Shown here piece after piece: positions 34,981 through 46,825 of a stretch of 64,000 bases of DNA (its first letter is position 1; each line of letters opens with the position of its first letter). Position numbers and translations under genes: made by a program. Origin of the DNA: Hofstenia miamia (taxonomy: Eukaryota > Xenacoelomorpha > Acoela); NCBI GenBank assembly GCA_004352715.1, contig SCFE01000059.1:1603941-1667940 (forward strand), written 5' to 3'. The notes beneath the pieces were generated by a model. It was not told the origin of the DNA. It worked only from the letters and a program-made list of their open reading frames with translations, and made no database searches.

Positions 34981-35352
34981 AGGGCAGCTCAGACTATATG
35001 GATTAATTCTTAATGCCGGGAAATTCATAATCACTTTTACATAGGGCAGCTCAGACTATATGGATTAATTCTTAATGCCGGGAAATTCATAATCACTTTT
35101 ACATAGGGCAGCTCAGACTATATGGATTAATTCTTAATGCCGGGAAATTCATAATCACTTTTACATAGGGCAGCTCAGACTATATGGATTAATTCTTAAT
35201 GCCGGGAAATTCATAATCACTTTTACATAGGGCAGCTCAGACTATATGGATTAATTCTTAATGCCGGGAAATTCATAATCACTTTTACATAGGGCAGCTC
35301 AGACTATATGGATTAATTCTTAATGCCGGGAAATTCATAATCACTTTTACAT
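34981..35352. repeat. Tandem array, six copies of a 62-bp unit
   Basis: The unit starts AGGGCAGCTCAGACTATATG and recurs at 34981, 35043, 35105, 35167, 35229 and 35291 with no differences that I can see. On the minus strand each unit holds the last codons and stop of the adjacent LINE (SDYEFPGIKN then stop), so the array expanded from the 3' end of that LINE. Confidence 0.95.
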
Positions 35353-36459
35353 AACTTAAATCCTAACCAAGATATGAATTTTTGCTTAAGTATGAAGGAT
35401 TTCAACTGCTTCTTGAATTTTCTTAATTTGTTAATGCATTTTAAATCTTTGGTAATCGCTTCCATTTGTAAATTGCAGTTTTTATATACGATTGGTCCAT
35501 ATTTCATTTGTTAAATTTAATGCATGAAAACTTTCTTGATCTTTCATTTTGCTTGAGATAGTGTATTGGAAATGAAATTTCCTGGTAGGTTGGTATTTTG
35601 TTAATTATTTTAAAGAAATAAACAATGGCACTGTAGATAATTAATTGCTTACGAAAAAGGGTAGATGCAGAGATACAATCTTTTGTATTAGAAAATTTTT
35701 TTGCATGCATTGAGTGCTACCGCAATTGGATTTCAACTTTCCTTACCATTTCGCAATTTATGTCAGTGAACAGGATGGTAGCATAATTTAAGTTGCTCAT
35801 AATAAAACAATGAAAAATGTATTATTGAAATCGGAGGTAATTGTTGGGAGGTTTGGAATAAATTTTTTTACACTTATTGTTACTTTTACCAATAGTGCTA
35901 ACTTGCGATTTGAAATTAAACTTTGAATCAAACTTAATTCCTATAAATATTAATACGTTTCGGTAGTATGGAAATATTGTTGAAATTAATTGAAAATTTA
36001 GAGATATCTATTTGCAAAATTGCGTTTTATTTATATTAATGCGAAATTTATGTATGCAGAAATGTTTGAACAATCTTGCGCAAATAGATTCAATTTTCTT
36101 TACTGCTGTGTTTAATGAAGAGTTTCCACATGATATTAATGCGTCATCTGCATACTGTATAATTTCACAGTCAGTTACTTTCTTTATGTCATTTGAGGAT
36201 TATCTTTCTTAAAAACCGGTTTAAAAGTGCATGCTCGAAACAATCTGCGAAAACATTAGCATTATTCATTCATTAAATATAAGACTTAAGGGCTTTGAAA
36301 TAGCTTTAGTCTTTTCTTTAATGAACCCAATCGGAATTTTAGAAGGGCCGCTTGACTTCTTAGCTTTCAGTTTATTGATTGCTCTAGATACTTCGTAACT
36401 AGTTGTGAAACGAAATTTAAAATGATCATTTTAATACTCTAAATTTCTGATAGTGTAGA

Positions 36460-36735
36460 ATCACTGGGTTGAATCTAGACAGAACTTTGCCAGAGGACTT
36501 AGTGTCAAAGCAGAAGGTCGTTGAGGTGAACATATACTAGAGCAACAGTGATTCTAGTAAACAAGAGAACACCGTTAAACTATTTCTCTATTTACAGATG
36601 CTTGGGTGTCTTATATACAATTCGTATTTACAATATTTACAAACATCGAAACAACTAGTCAACACGAAAAGCGCGTGATCTAGCCGATAAATAACAACTA
36701 CCAACTGATGTTACAATAGTTTAGATCAGAATTTC
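36460..36735 (-). mobile_element. Possible solo LTR inserted in the LINE
   Basis: This stretch interrupts LINE coding sequence. On the minus strand it has a TATATAAGAC promoter-like string and reads TTGTAACATCAG near one end and ATGTTCACCTCAACGA near the other, as LTRs of Ty3/Gypsy type often do. I could not define a target duplication. Confidence 0.35.
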
Positions 36736-37047
36736 TTAATTGATAGTAAGATGTTGGCTCTTAAGTCTATATTTTTTTTAACAAAACAAGATTTAGATTA
36801 TCTACAATTTAAAATTTTATTAATAAAATTCCATTTACTCCTTTGTTTCCGTAGGTTTTTGAATTCTTGTTTCACACATTCATTATAAGCTTTCGGTTTT
36901 CTTTGAAAGATTTCTGTCTTTTTGTATATGGAAACATTTTCAAACGTCCTTAAATTTGAATAGGATATAAAAGTGTCATGTTTTTTTTGGATTAATTTAT
37001 TGCATTGCTCAGTAAGTCAAGGTTTATAATTTATATTATTTTGCGAG

Positions 37048-37162
37048 TTCTATTAATAATTATGATTTTGTTCTATTAATAATCATGATTTTGTTCTATT
37101 AATAATCATGATTTTGTTCTATTAATAATCATGATTTTGTTCAATTAATAATCATGATTTTT
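37048..37162. repeat. Five tandem copies of a 23-bp unit
   Basis: The unit TTCTATTAATAATCATGATT plus TTG repeats five times with few changes. It lies within the LINE spacer and is repeated at 39925-40039. Confidence 0.9.
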
Positions 37163-37727
37163 GTGAAGGAAGTATTTTGTGAGGTAAGCCTCAAGTGTTA
37201 AAATAAAACTTTCTATTGTGGCGCTAGGATCTAATGCATGATAAACAGATTACCATGATACACTTGATAGATCGTTGTTCAAATTAAAAGTACTTTCAGG
37301 CGTTTTTTCGTAAGTAGTACTCCATTTTCTAGTAAATTTTGAAGTTACTTTATATTTGGGAAATGTGACTGATGTCATACAGTGATCCGAGAATGGACAT
37401 TCTGGTGTATAATATTCAAAATAGTCAATCATAGTAGAACTTGAGAGAATATCTGCATTAAGAGTCTTTAGGTTAAACACATTGAAAAATAGTCAAATCT
37501 TTTTACGTTTCATATTAGAAAAGTCTAATGTATAGGTGTTTTGCTTAGTCCATAGTGCATAGGATGTTTTTATCATTTTTGCTTAATTTTTCGTCTTGTA
37601 TTGATTCCGGTTGTTGCTGAAAACAGCCGCTTCTCAGAAATATATAAATCAATTAAATTTCATGTATTCTACAATTTCGTCTAAGTAGGTGCTTACATTG
37701 TTTTAGGCCAAATACTCATGTATTGTC

Positions 37728-38705
37728 TTGAGTAATAAATTAATATTTAAAGAACTAAGGAATAGAATAGAAATTTTGTTTAAGCTATTGGACAAGTCTG
37801 ACGAAGGAAATAAATCGATACATTTAACAATGGAATCTGTTGCAATAAACTACAATAAGCTCTCAACGCATTTCAGCATGCATAAGTTGCTCATAAATGA
37901 AGGGAAACCTATAAGTTTTGTAGCCAACTAAGAATAATTACGATATTTCAGCATTGAATCTCAACGTCAAATATGGAGGCAATTTCAAAGATTTAGGAGT
38001 CAATTCTGACTCGAATCTAAACTTTGAAGCACACATAAATGCAACAGTTCAAAAATTAGCCATGGATATTTTTAAATATGTTAATGATAGTAAAGCAATT
38101 ATCAGCATGCTGATAATTTTCTATGCATTTAAAATGACTCATCAAAATTATGCAAATATATTACTAACTGACATAAAAAATGTTTTTTAATGATACTTGA
38201 TTTCCAATTAAGAAGTCTCAAAGAAAATTGTCCAGAACTAAATACTACATTTCCAGGTGAATCCCTTAAAGAAGACAGCTCGATGTTTGAATACTATGGA
38301 GACATTTTTTAAGCTCATTAAGAAAAACCACTTTATAAAACAACTTGACTGTACTGAGTATAGCAAAATAAATTTTGGGAGAATCATTCATGAATACTAC
38401 TATTCCAATTTGCTTAATGAGATAAAGAACATTGCAAAATTAGAAGTTTTTAAAAAGTACGTTAAAATTTACTTTAAGCAAGGCATATCAGAGGCAAGGC
38501 GTGGCTAGGAAATAAATTCTACAATAATGATTATATAACAAATCGTACTTTAAATGTCTTAGTAATTTATAGCTAGCCTGTTAGATTTATTGTATAGATC
38601 GTTTTGCGTTGTATGTGTTTGTATATTTCATGTTGCTACTCAAATAAAATACCAGGTTTTAGTTGCTAATATTTTTTCTGAATAAAGAATATTTTATCAT
38701 ATCTT
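37728..38705 (+). mobile_element. LINE 3' part, plus strand, (TTATC)n-like tail
   Basis: Frames at 37728, 37954 and 38257 give the region after the RT catalytic motifs: FSMHKLLINEGK, then FKDLGVNSDSNLNFEAHI, then a degraded C-terminus (KLEVFKKYVKIYFKQ). The end is ATTTTATCATATCTTATCAT. It belongs to the same tail group as the copy at 6560-9560 and lies head-to-head with the minus-strand LINE. Confidence 0.8.
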
Positions 38706-39249
38706 ATCATAGGCTACATCATAAACATCATTAGGATAACATGACGAAGGCAAATGGGAATTGATATTGTTGTGCGTCTAATTTTTCTTTTAATTCATAG
38801 TAAATTAAGTGTTTTTTTCTTCAAGCAGCCTAGTGAAATTTTAATTGGTTCTCCACACATGGAATATGGTTTACCACAGTCTATCTTTCAAATGAAACAG
38901 TTAAACACTGTTCAGAATTCTACCGAAGTACACGTTAATGTCTCTTTTTAGAACAAACTTGTTAGTGGTTGATTTGTAAATTTAATCTTTTTATGTAGAT
39001 GTAGCCAATGTAATAATTTAAAAATCGATGAAGAAAATATTAATGGCATAATTGTTCTTAGTTGAAGTTTTCTAAAATAGTGCATTCTAATTCCGGTATA
39101 TAACCTGCTGGCATAACTTAGATGACTTAAGACTAGTGTATGAATATGTTGAATTTTTGAATTAATACTTAGAACAAATAATCAAGTGCACTTGTGAGTG
39201 AGGTAGGTTTTAAGCATGATATCACAGAAAGTATGATATATAATACCCC
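38706..39249. other. No recognised gene
   Basis: AT-rich. The 65-codon frame at 38754-38951 matches no family I recognise. Confidence 0.4.
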
Positions 39250-39253
39250 TTAA

Positions 39254-39301
39254 CCCTCATATGTATGAAATGGGTCCCCGGGGACCTCATGCATATGAGG
39301 G
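39254..39301. mobile_element. 48-bp palindromic piggyBac-type mini element (TTAA)
   Basis: TTAA (39250-39253 and 39302-39305) flanks CCCTCATATG and CATATGAGGG, with a second palindrome GGTCCCCGGGGACC at the centre. TTAA plus CCC ends is the piggyBac signature. It is far too small to code for anything. The same sequence occurs at 42303-42350 in the duplicated block. Confidence 0.6.
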
Positions 39302-39362
39302 TTAAGAGGTTTGTGGAGAACCAAACATACCAAAGTTTTTCAATTCAAAGGTGGATACTATT

Positions 39363-39395
<33 letters not shown>

Positions 39396-39396
39396 N
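39396..39396. other. Single-N contig join
   Basis: Joins an (ATC)n tract directly to a repeat of sequence first seen at 36520. Confidence 0.85.
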
Positions 39397-42300
39397 GTTG
39401 AGGTGAACATATACTAGAGCAACAGTGATTCTAGTAAACAAGAGAACACCGTTAAACTATTTCTCTATTTACAGATGCTTGGGTGTCTTATATACAATTC
39501 GTATTTACAATATTTACAAACATCGAAACAACTAGTCAACACGAAAAGCGCGTGATCTAGCCGATAAATAACAACTACCAACTGATGTTACAATAGTTTA
39601 GATCAGAATTTCTTAATTGATAGTAAGATGTTGGCTCTTAAGTCTATATTTTTTTTAACAAAACAAGATTTAGATTATCTACAATTTAAAATTTTATTAA
39701 TAAAATTCCATTTACTCCTTTGTTTCCGTAGGTTTTTGAATTCTTGTTTCACACATTCATTATAAGCTTTCGGTTTTCTTTGAAAGATTTCTGTCTTTTT
39801 GTATATGGAAACATTTTCAAACGTCCTTAAATTTGAATAGGATATAAAAGTGTCATGTTTTTTTTGGATTAATTTATTGCATTGCTCAGTAAGTCAAGGT
39901 TTATAATTTATATTATTTTGCGAGTTCTATTAATAATTATGATTTTGTTCTATTAATAATCATGATTTTGTTCTATTAATAATCATGATTTTGTTCTATT
40001 AATAATCATGATTTTGTTCAATTAATAATCATGATTTTTGTGAAGGAAGTATTTTGTGAGGTAAGCCTCAAGTGTTAAAATAAAACTTTCTATTGTGGCG
40101 CTAGGATCTAATGCATGATAAACAGATTACCATGATACACTTGATAGATCGTTGTTCAAATTAAAAGTACTTTCAGGCGTTTTTTCGTAAGTAGTACTCC
40201 ATTTTCTAGTAAATTTTGAAGTTACTTTATATTTGGGAAATGTGACTGATGTCATACAGTGATCCGAGAATGGACATTCTGGTGTATAATATTCAAAATA
40301 GTCAATCATAGTAGAACTTGAGAGAATATCTGCATTAAGAGTCTTTAGGTTAAACACATTGAAANGTACTCCATTTTCTAGTAAATTTTGAAGTTACTTT
40401 ATATTTGGGAAATGTGACTGATGTCATACAGTGATCCGAGAATGGACATTCTGGTGTATAATATTCAAAATAGTCAATCATAGTAGAACTTGAGAGAATA
40501 TCTGCATTAAGAGTCTTTAGGTTAAACACATTGAAAAATAGTCAAATCTTTTTACGTTTCATATTAGAAAAGTCTAATGTATAGGTGTTTTGCTTAGTCC
40601 ATAGTGCATAGGATGTTTTTATCATTTTTGCTTAATTTTTCGTCTTGTATTGATTCCGGTTGTTGCTGAAAACAGCCGCTTCTCAGAAATATATAAATCA
40701 ATTAAATTTCATGTATTCTACAATTTCGTCTAAGTAGGTGCTTACATTGTTTTAGGCCAAATACTCATGTATTGTCTTGAGTAATAAATTAATATTTAAA
40801 GAACTAAGGAATAGAATAGAAATTTTGTTTAAGCTATTGGACAAGTCTGACGAAGGAAATAAATCGATACATTTAACAATGGAATCTGTTGCAATAAACT
40901 ACAATAAGCTCTCAACGCATTTCAGCATGCATAAGTTGCTCATAAATGAAGGGAAACCTATAAGTTTTGTAGCCAACTAAGAATAATTACGATATTTCAG
41001 CATTGAATCTCAACGTCAAATATGGAGGCAATTTCAAAGATTTAGGAGTCAATTCTGACTCGAATCTAAACTTTGAAGCACACATAAATGCAACAGTTCA
41101 AAAATTAGCCATGGATATTTTTAAATATGTTAATGATAGTAAAGCAATTATCAGCATGCTGATAATTTTCTATGCATTTAAAATGACTCATCAAAATTAT
41201 GCAAATATATTACTAACTGACATAAAAAATGTTTTTTAATGATACTTGATTTCCAATTAAGAAGTCTCAAAGAAAATTGTCCAGAACTAAATACTACATT
41301 TCCAGGTGAATCCCTTAAAGAAGACAGCTCGATGTTTGAATACTATGGAGACATTTTTTAAGCTCATTAAGAAAAACCACTTTATAAAACAACTTGACTG
41401 TACTGAGTATAGCAAAATAAATTTTGGGAGAATCATTCATGAATACTACTATTCCAATTTGCTTAATGAGATAAAGAACATTGCAAAATTAGAAGTTTTT
41501 AAAAAGTACGTTAAAATTTACTTTAAGCAAGGCATATCAGAGGCAAGGCGTGGCTAGGAAATAAATTCTACAATAATGATTATATAACAAATCGTACTTT
41601 AAATGTCTTAGTAATTTATAGCTAGCCTGTTAGATTTATTGTATAGATCGTTTTGCGTTGTATGTGTTTGTATATTTCATGTTGCTACTCAAATAAAATA
41701 CCAGGTTTTAGTTGCTAATATTTTTTCTGAATAAAGAATATTTTATCATATCTTATCATAGGCTACATCATAAACATCATTAGGATAACATGACGAAGGC
41801 AAATGGGAATTGATATTGTTGTGCGTCTAATTTTTCTTTTAATTCATAGTAAATTAAGTGTTTTTTTCTTCAAGCAGCCTAGTGAAATTTTAATTGGTTC
41901 TCCACACATGGAATATGGTTTACCACAGTCTATCTTTCAAATGAAACAGTTAAACACTGTTCAGAATTCTACCGAAGTACACGTTAATGTCTCTTTTTAG
42001 AACAAACTTGTTAGTGGTTGATTTGTAAATTTAATCTTTTTATGTAGATGTAGCCAATGTAATAATTTAAAAATCGATGAAGAAAATATTAATGGCATAA
42101 TTGTTCTTAGTTGAAGTTTTCTAAAATAGTGCATTCTAATTCCGGTATATAACCTGCTGGCATAACTTAGATGACTTAAGACTAGTGTATGAATATGTTG
42201 AATTTTTGAATTAATACTTAGAACAAATAATCAAGTGCACTTGTGAGTGAGGTAGGTTTTAAGCATGATATCACAGAAAGTATGATATATAATACCCCTT

Positions 42301-42411
42301 AACCCTCATATGTATGAAATGGGTCCCCGGGGACCTCATGCATATGAGGGTTAAGAGGTTTGTGGAGAACCAAACATACCAAAGTTTTTCAATTCAAAGG
42401 TGGATACTATT

Positions 42412-42444
<33 letters not shown>
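39397..42444. repeat. Second copy of the 36520-39395 block (probable assembly duplication)
   Basis: 39397-40364 repeats 36520-37487. After the N at 40365, 40366-42444 repeats 37317-39395. The 171 bases 37317-37487 therefore appear a third time, on both sides of that N. It contains second copies of the minus-strand LINE endonuclease end (40127-40357), the plus-strand LINE 3' part (40777-41757) and the TTAA palindrome. Near-complete identity and the N positions point to unmerged contigs or haplotypes rather than a real tandem duplication. Confidence 0.88.
40365..40365. other. Single-N contig join with a 171-bp repeat on both sides
   Basis: The 171 bases before the N (40194-40364) restart right after it (40366-40536). 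Confidence 0.85.
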
Positions 42445-42455
<11 letters not shown>

Positions 42456-42579
42456 TATCATCATCATTATCATCATTATCATCATTATCATCATCATTAT
42501 CATCATTATCATCATCGTTATCATCATTATCATCATCATTATCATCATTATCATCATTATCATTATCATTATCATCATT
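42408..42579. repeat. (ATC)n / (ATCATT)n microsatellite
   Basis: Long TCA/ATC repeat with interspersed ATT units. The repetitive frames on both strands (His-, Ser-, Ile-, Met- or Asp-rich) are not genes. Confidence 0.95.
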
Positions 42580-43244
42580 TGGAATATCTGTACGACAAAT
42601 GGTTAACAAGTCATTTTGCTTAACAAACCATAACACCGCGGTGAAATTAATTATTCTGATCGTTTCGTAGGATGTGGTATATCAATTGAGCACTCAGTAA
42701 GAAGAACTAAGTCAGGATAACGGCTTTGTATTCAATATAATAATTAATTTAATGCCCATCACCATTGAAAAACAAGCTTTTTATAAAGTACTTCGTTTAA
42801 GTTAGTAAAGCATGGTTTAAAAACATCCTGCTTAGCTTGCATCCAAAACAAGAGTACTGTTTCTATAAACAGAAAAAACTCGGTGTATAAAAACCTTTGT
42901 TTTTGGGCTTATGCTAATTTTTGATTTGCAGGTTAATTTATTTACATTTTTCATGCCTCCTATTTAAATAAATTAACTATTTTATTATTATGTTGAACTG
43001 ATGCTTTAATATTGATTTATTTATTTATGTAACCAATCATTTTTATATATTTCGGTTTTTTCTAATATATCTATATTGTATTTGTTATAATTACCCAAAT
43101 TTTTAACTTAAAAATTTCATTTCTGATAAGAAAATTAAAAAAATTATGAATTATATTTTTTATTATATTTAAGAGAATCATATTTGCTTTCGTGCATAAA
43201 TTTAATAAATGATAAAAAACTATTAAATGCTTTGTCAGAATGAC
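42580..43244. other. No recognised gene
   Basis: AT-rich spacer; short chance frames only. Confidence 0.4.
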
Positions 43245-43315
43245 ATTGTAAGCATTTTGGAAGGTCAAACTATATATATATATATATATATATAGTTTGA
43301 CCTTCCAAAATGCTT

Positions 43316-43320
<5 letters not shown>
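43245..43320. repeat. Perfect 76-bp palindrome with AT-rich centre
   Basis: ATTGTAAGCATTTTGGAAGG and the next six bases (TCAAAC) form the left arm (43245-43270). The right arm (43295-43320) is its exact inverse. The 24-base centre is (TA)12. A further (TA)n run follows to 43352. Confidence 0.95.
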
Positions 43321-43352
<32 letters not shown>

Positions 43353-43356
<4 letters not shown>

Positions 43357-44892
43357 TTATAAGAGAGTTTTTGTTTAGGTTGATACCCAGTAAACAATTT
43401 ATGTTTCTGAGTATAAAACATGAATATTTTTAGACAATTTTCAATATTTTTTGTAAGAAAAAAGTTGAAAAAACTTTTTATTCGCGTCCTGTATTTTAAA
43501 AATATGTATATACCACATATGAAATTGTCGAAATGAAAGTTTCTGAGTAGCGTATTTATTGAAATTGTTGCTTAGTACATAAATTACAAGTAATATGCAA
43601 TCTATAAATATTATTAGATGATGCAATTTAATCTAACAGAAAGACATTTGTTACATATTCAATTTATAAAATGAAACTTGTACTTTGTTTTATGACAATT
43701 TTCAATTAGTAAATGATAGATTATTTAATTGTTTGTATATAAATCATATTTTTCATAAGTAGCTAAATTTTGCATAATATGATGCCAGTGTATGTCTGTT
43801 ATCCCGTGTTCCTTGCCTAAATCAATTTAATCCTGGAAATTACTGACAGCTCAGCAGCTATGCAGGATAGTGAAGAACAATTTTTAATTTCATTTGGCAA
43901 TAATCTTCGAAATTAATACATTGATGAATTTTGAAGAAAATACCGGAAATTTAAAATATTTTATAACTAAACATGCTGGATTCAAGGCCATAAAATCTCG
44001 TTTATTAGAGGTTTTTGCATTTTCTTTGCAAAATTGATATCCTTGAGCTGAGCTTAATAAATGAATATTTCGCTGTTCTGTTGATATACAAATTCCCAAT
44101 TTAGTAGAAAAACTCAAATGAAAAGGGAAATTATTTTAATGATATATGTTACGAATTTTCTGATGTGTAAACGCATGCGCCACTTAATTTACGCGCATAT
44201 AAGTCAGCTTTACAATTGTTCATTCTATCTTAATTCAGATTTATAAAGCATTTAAATCCTTTAATAAATCTTGTGATAGAAATTTAACAATCCTGTGTGT
44301 TGTGCTAGGTCACATTTTTAAGAAATAATATTTTGAGTGTGAACTAAATAATTATGAACATTGGGTTGTGTTCCATCACCTTAACAATGTTGCATTTAAC
44401 TATCACATATAATGTATTCGAGCAGTTTCAACATCATAATTTACAGAATATATTCTATGTCACAATATATCATGGTCCCAATTTTACATTCATTTTATTT
44501 AAATGGATTTGATCTGCTCGGTTTGCGTCAGATTTTGAAAATGTATTTAGTTTGGGTTGAAACGAATCAGAAGAGCATGATCAGCGTGCAAGCCTGACGC
44601 ATATAAAAGAATTGTGTGTACATTTTTTAGTATTATATTTATAATTTGTTTTTCAAAAAAGATATATTTAATATACACAATAATTATATATATTATATAT
44701 TCTGGATTCAATACATACAAGTTAGACAAACGTTTGAATAGTTATTTCAAATTACTTTAAAATTTAGCATGGAGAATATATCTAGTTTAAAATTCTAACT
44801 TTTTGGTAAAAAATAGTATGTATTTTGCAAAATATTGAAATATGTATTTTGACAAATAGCAGTAGCATAGGCAAGGACTTTTAGCGCATTAG
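43353..44892. other. Spacer; possible solo LTR near 44147-44335
   Basis: Mostly AT-rich with no gene. A stretch beginning TGTTACGAATTTTC at 44147 has ATATAAGTCAG (about 44200) and AATAAATCTTGTG (about 44265), which resembles a Ty3/Gypsy LTR with promoter and polyadenylation signals. Its 3' end and target duplication are not clear. Confidence 0.3.
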
Positions 44893-46825
44893 AAGAATAA
44901 GAAGAAACCTTTATTCAGAAATTACTTTGACAATATATAATTATACTGATTGCAACTCTGAAAGCGTCAATAAACTGTACAAAAAGCAATGCAAAAGAAA
45001 ATTGCACCATTGGGTATGGCGTTTTAATTTCTGCTAGTTGAATAGTCCTGGTTGTAAAATTTGAAACACCTCCATTTGAATTCAATTATTTTTTTTCTAG
45101 AATTATAGTAAAATCGATTGACATTGTTTTTAAACATCTTTAAATTATTCACTAACTTTCATTCTTTAGGTAAATTATTCCAAAGTTTTATAGAGGTATT
45201 AATGAATAAATTTCTTTTTACAAGGAACTGGTTTAATATTTCGAGTGCGTGTATCTAGGTGTGCGATTTTACCGAGATTAGGGAAATATATTTTATCATA
45301 TGGGTTGATGTTGTTTACAGTCTTATACAATGTTGTTAATACAATTATCTGAATTAGGTATTGAGGACGTAAGAAATTTTTACTGAAGTTTTTGTAATTA
45401 ATTTTATTAATGTTAGAATAGTTGTTCGTTACTATCTTCATTGCCCATCTCAACTGTGAATTAATTTTCTTTAGGAAATTTTCATTTACATCTGTATAAA
45501 GTACATTGCCATAATAAAAATGATTTAAAACTATTGCATGGATTAGCTGAATTTTAGCTTTTGTAGGTAACTGCTGAGATATTTTGCTGAGTGCTTTAAT
45601 TGAAATAGTCATTCGTTTATATTAAATTGCCTTTGAAAGCTAAGTAATGAGTCAAATGTAATTCCTAAGTATTTGAAATTGTCCACTTGATCTCTTTGGG
45701 TGCCATTAAAGTTTAGATCTGTTGATAACAATTGTTGGAATTAGTTATTGATTTTATAATGCGGAATTGAGTTTCGGTAGGATTGACATGCAATTTCAGT
45801 CATCTTCAATTTTTATGATTGCATTTTCAATCGATATATTTGAGCAAAATAGCATTGTGTCATCAGCGTATTGAATAACATGACAATTAGTGTAATTACT
45901 TAAGTCATTAACATATATATTAAAAAGCAAGGGACCTAATATTGTTCCCTGTGGAACACTTATTTTAATTTCAATCCAATTTGAAAATGTCTCATTAAGT
46001 TTAACTCGTAGTTTTCAATTACTTAAATAATTGGATAAAAGAGCTCATCTTTGCGTAGAAAAATGTAATTGCTTAAGGTTTGAGGGTAGAATACAATGTT
46101 TGTTAGAGTAGAAATTATATTCACTCATGTGCTCATTAATTTTGGTTTGCTAATTGAATAAGCGTTCGAAAATCTTACTAATTGGTGATGTTACAGAAAA
46201 ATTTAAACAGTTTTCGGGATCACCTTTTTTATAAACAGGAGTTATATTGGCTATTTTTAAGTTTTATGCAAGTATTTATAATGTAACAAAGAGGCTCCGA
46301 AACTAATGCATAAGCATCTTTTAGAAACCAAGTTGGTATATTTCAAGGTCCGCTGGATTTATTTTTTTAAACTTCTAATAGGTCTTATCATTTCACAACT
46401 TGTAACATATCTGAATGAGAAATCAGTTAAATTTTGTCCTTTCGGAAGCTTAGATTTATAAGGAAATTTTTTCCCTTCATACTTTCAAAAATTTTGAAAT
46501 ACCTCATTAAAAGCATTGCCAATTTCTCTATTACTTGTAATAGTCTTCACATAGAACTTGATAATTTCCAGCTAATCACTTTCAGTAGATTTTTATTTAG
46601 AAGTTTGTTTATAAATTCCCATTTCGTTTTTTGATAAGTTAGATTCTTGTATTCTAATCTAGCAAAACGATTACATGTATTTCTTATATGGATGTTACAA
46701 ATGTTACGAGCTTTCTTATAAGCAGAATGATTTTTGTCAGTTTTGGATGCTAAATAAGTTCGCCAACATTTTCTTTTTTTTAATACGTTCAATACATGTA
46801 GTTTATTTACGGTTTATTTTTTGGT
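44893..46825 (-). mobile_element. LINE, minus strand, with intact YADD
   Basis: On the minus strand: spacer (46547-46792, KKARNICNIHIRNTCNRFAR), degraded RT start near 46330, motif B SVPQGTILGPLLFNIYVNDL near 45920, catalytic QYADDTMLF near 45860, then thumb and C-terminus (45199-45612, LPTKAKIQLIHAIVLNHFYY). The 3' end lies near 44893 and matches the fragment at 9940-10410. Its 5' part ends where the next LINE's tail begins. Confidence 0.87.

Larger units (their letters stand above)
34981..37500 (-). mobile_element. LINE, minus strand, with intact YADD and a nested insertion
   Basis: Read on the minus strand: endonuclease end near 37480-37250 (STMIDYFEYY then CPFSDHCMTSV, with SDH intact), spacer near 36900 (PKAYNECVKQEFKNLRKQRS), RT start near 36380 (KSSGPSKIPIGFIKEKT), catalytic QYADDALIS near 36150, MHKL-like CIHKFRININ near 36030, then a C-terminal part (35504-35710, 35313-35507). 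An unrelated stretch splits the RT at about 36460-36735. The 3' end is the 62-bp tandem array. Many frameshifts. Confidence 0.85.
36520..39395. repeat. Block repeated at 39397-42444 (copy 1)
   Basis: Every stretch I compared is identical to the second copy, including five identical translated frames. The offset is 2877 up to the N at 40365 and 3049 after it. Confidence 0.9.

Noticed and set aside
36520-42444. Genuine tandem duplication of a LINE block
   Set aside because: Apparent identity, single-N joins and a 171-bp overlap favour unmerged contigs; kept as an assembly finding.
42314-42670. Ser-, His-, Met-, Asp- and Ile-rich proteins
   Set aside because: Translations of an (ATC)n microsatellite in different frames.
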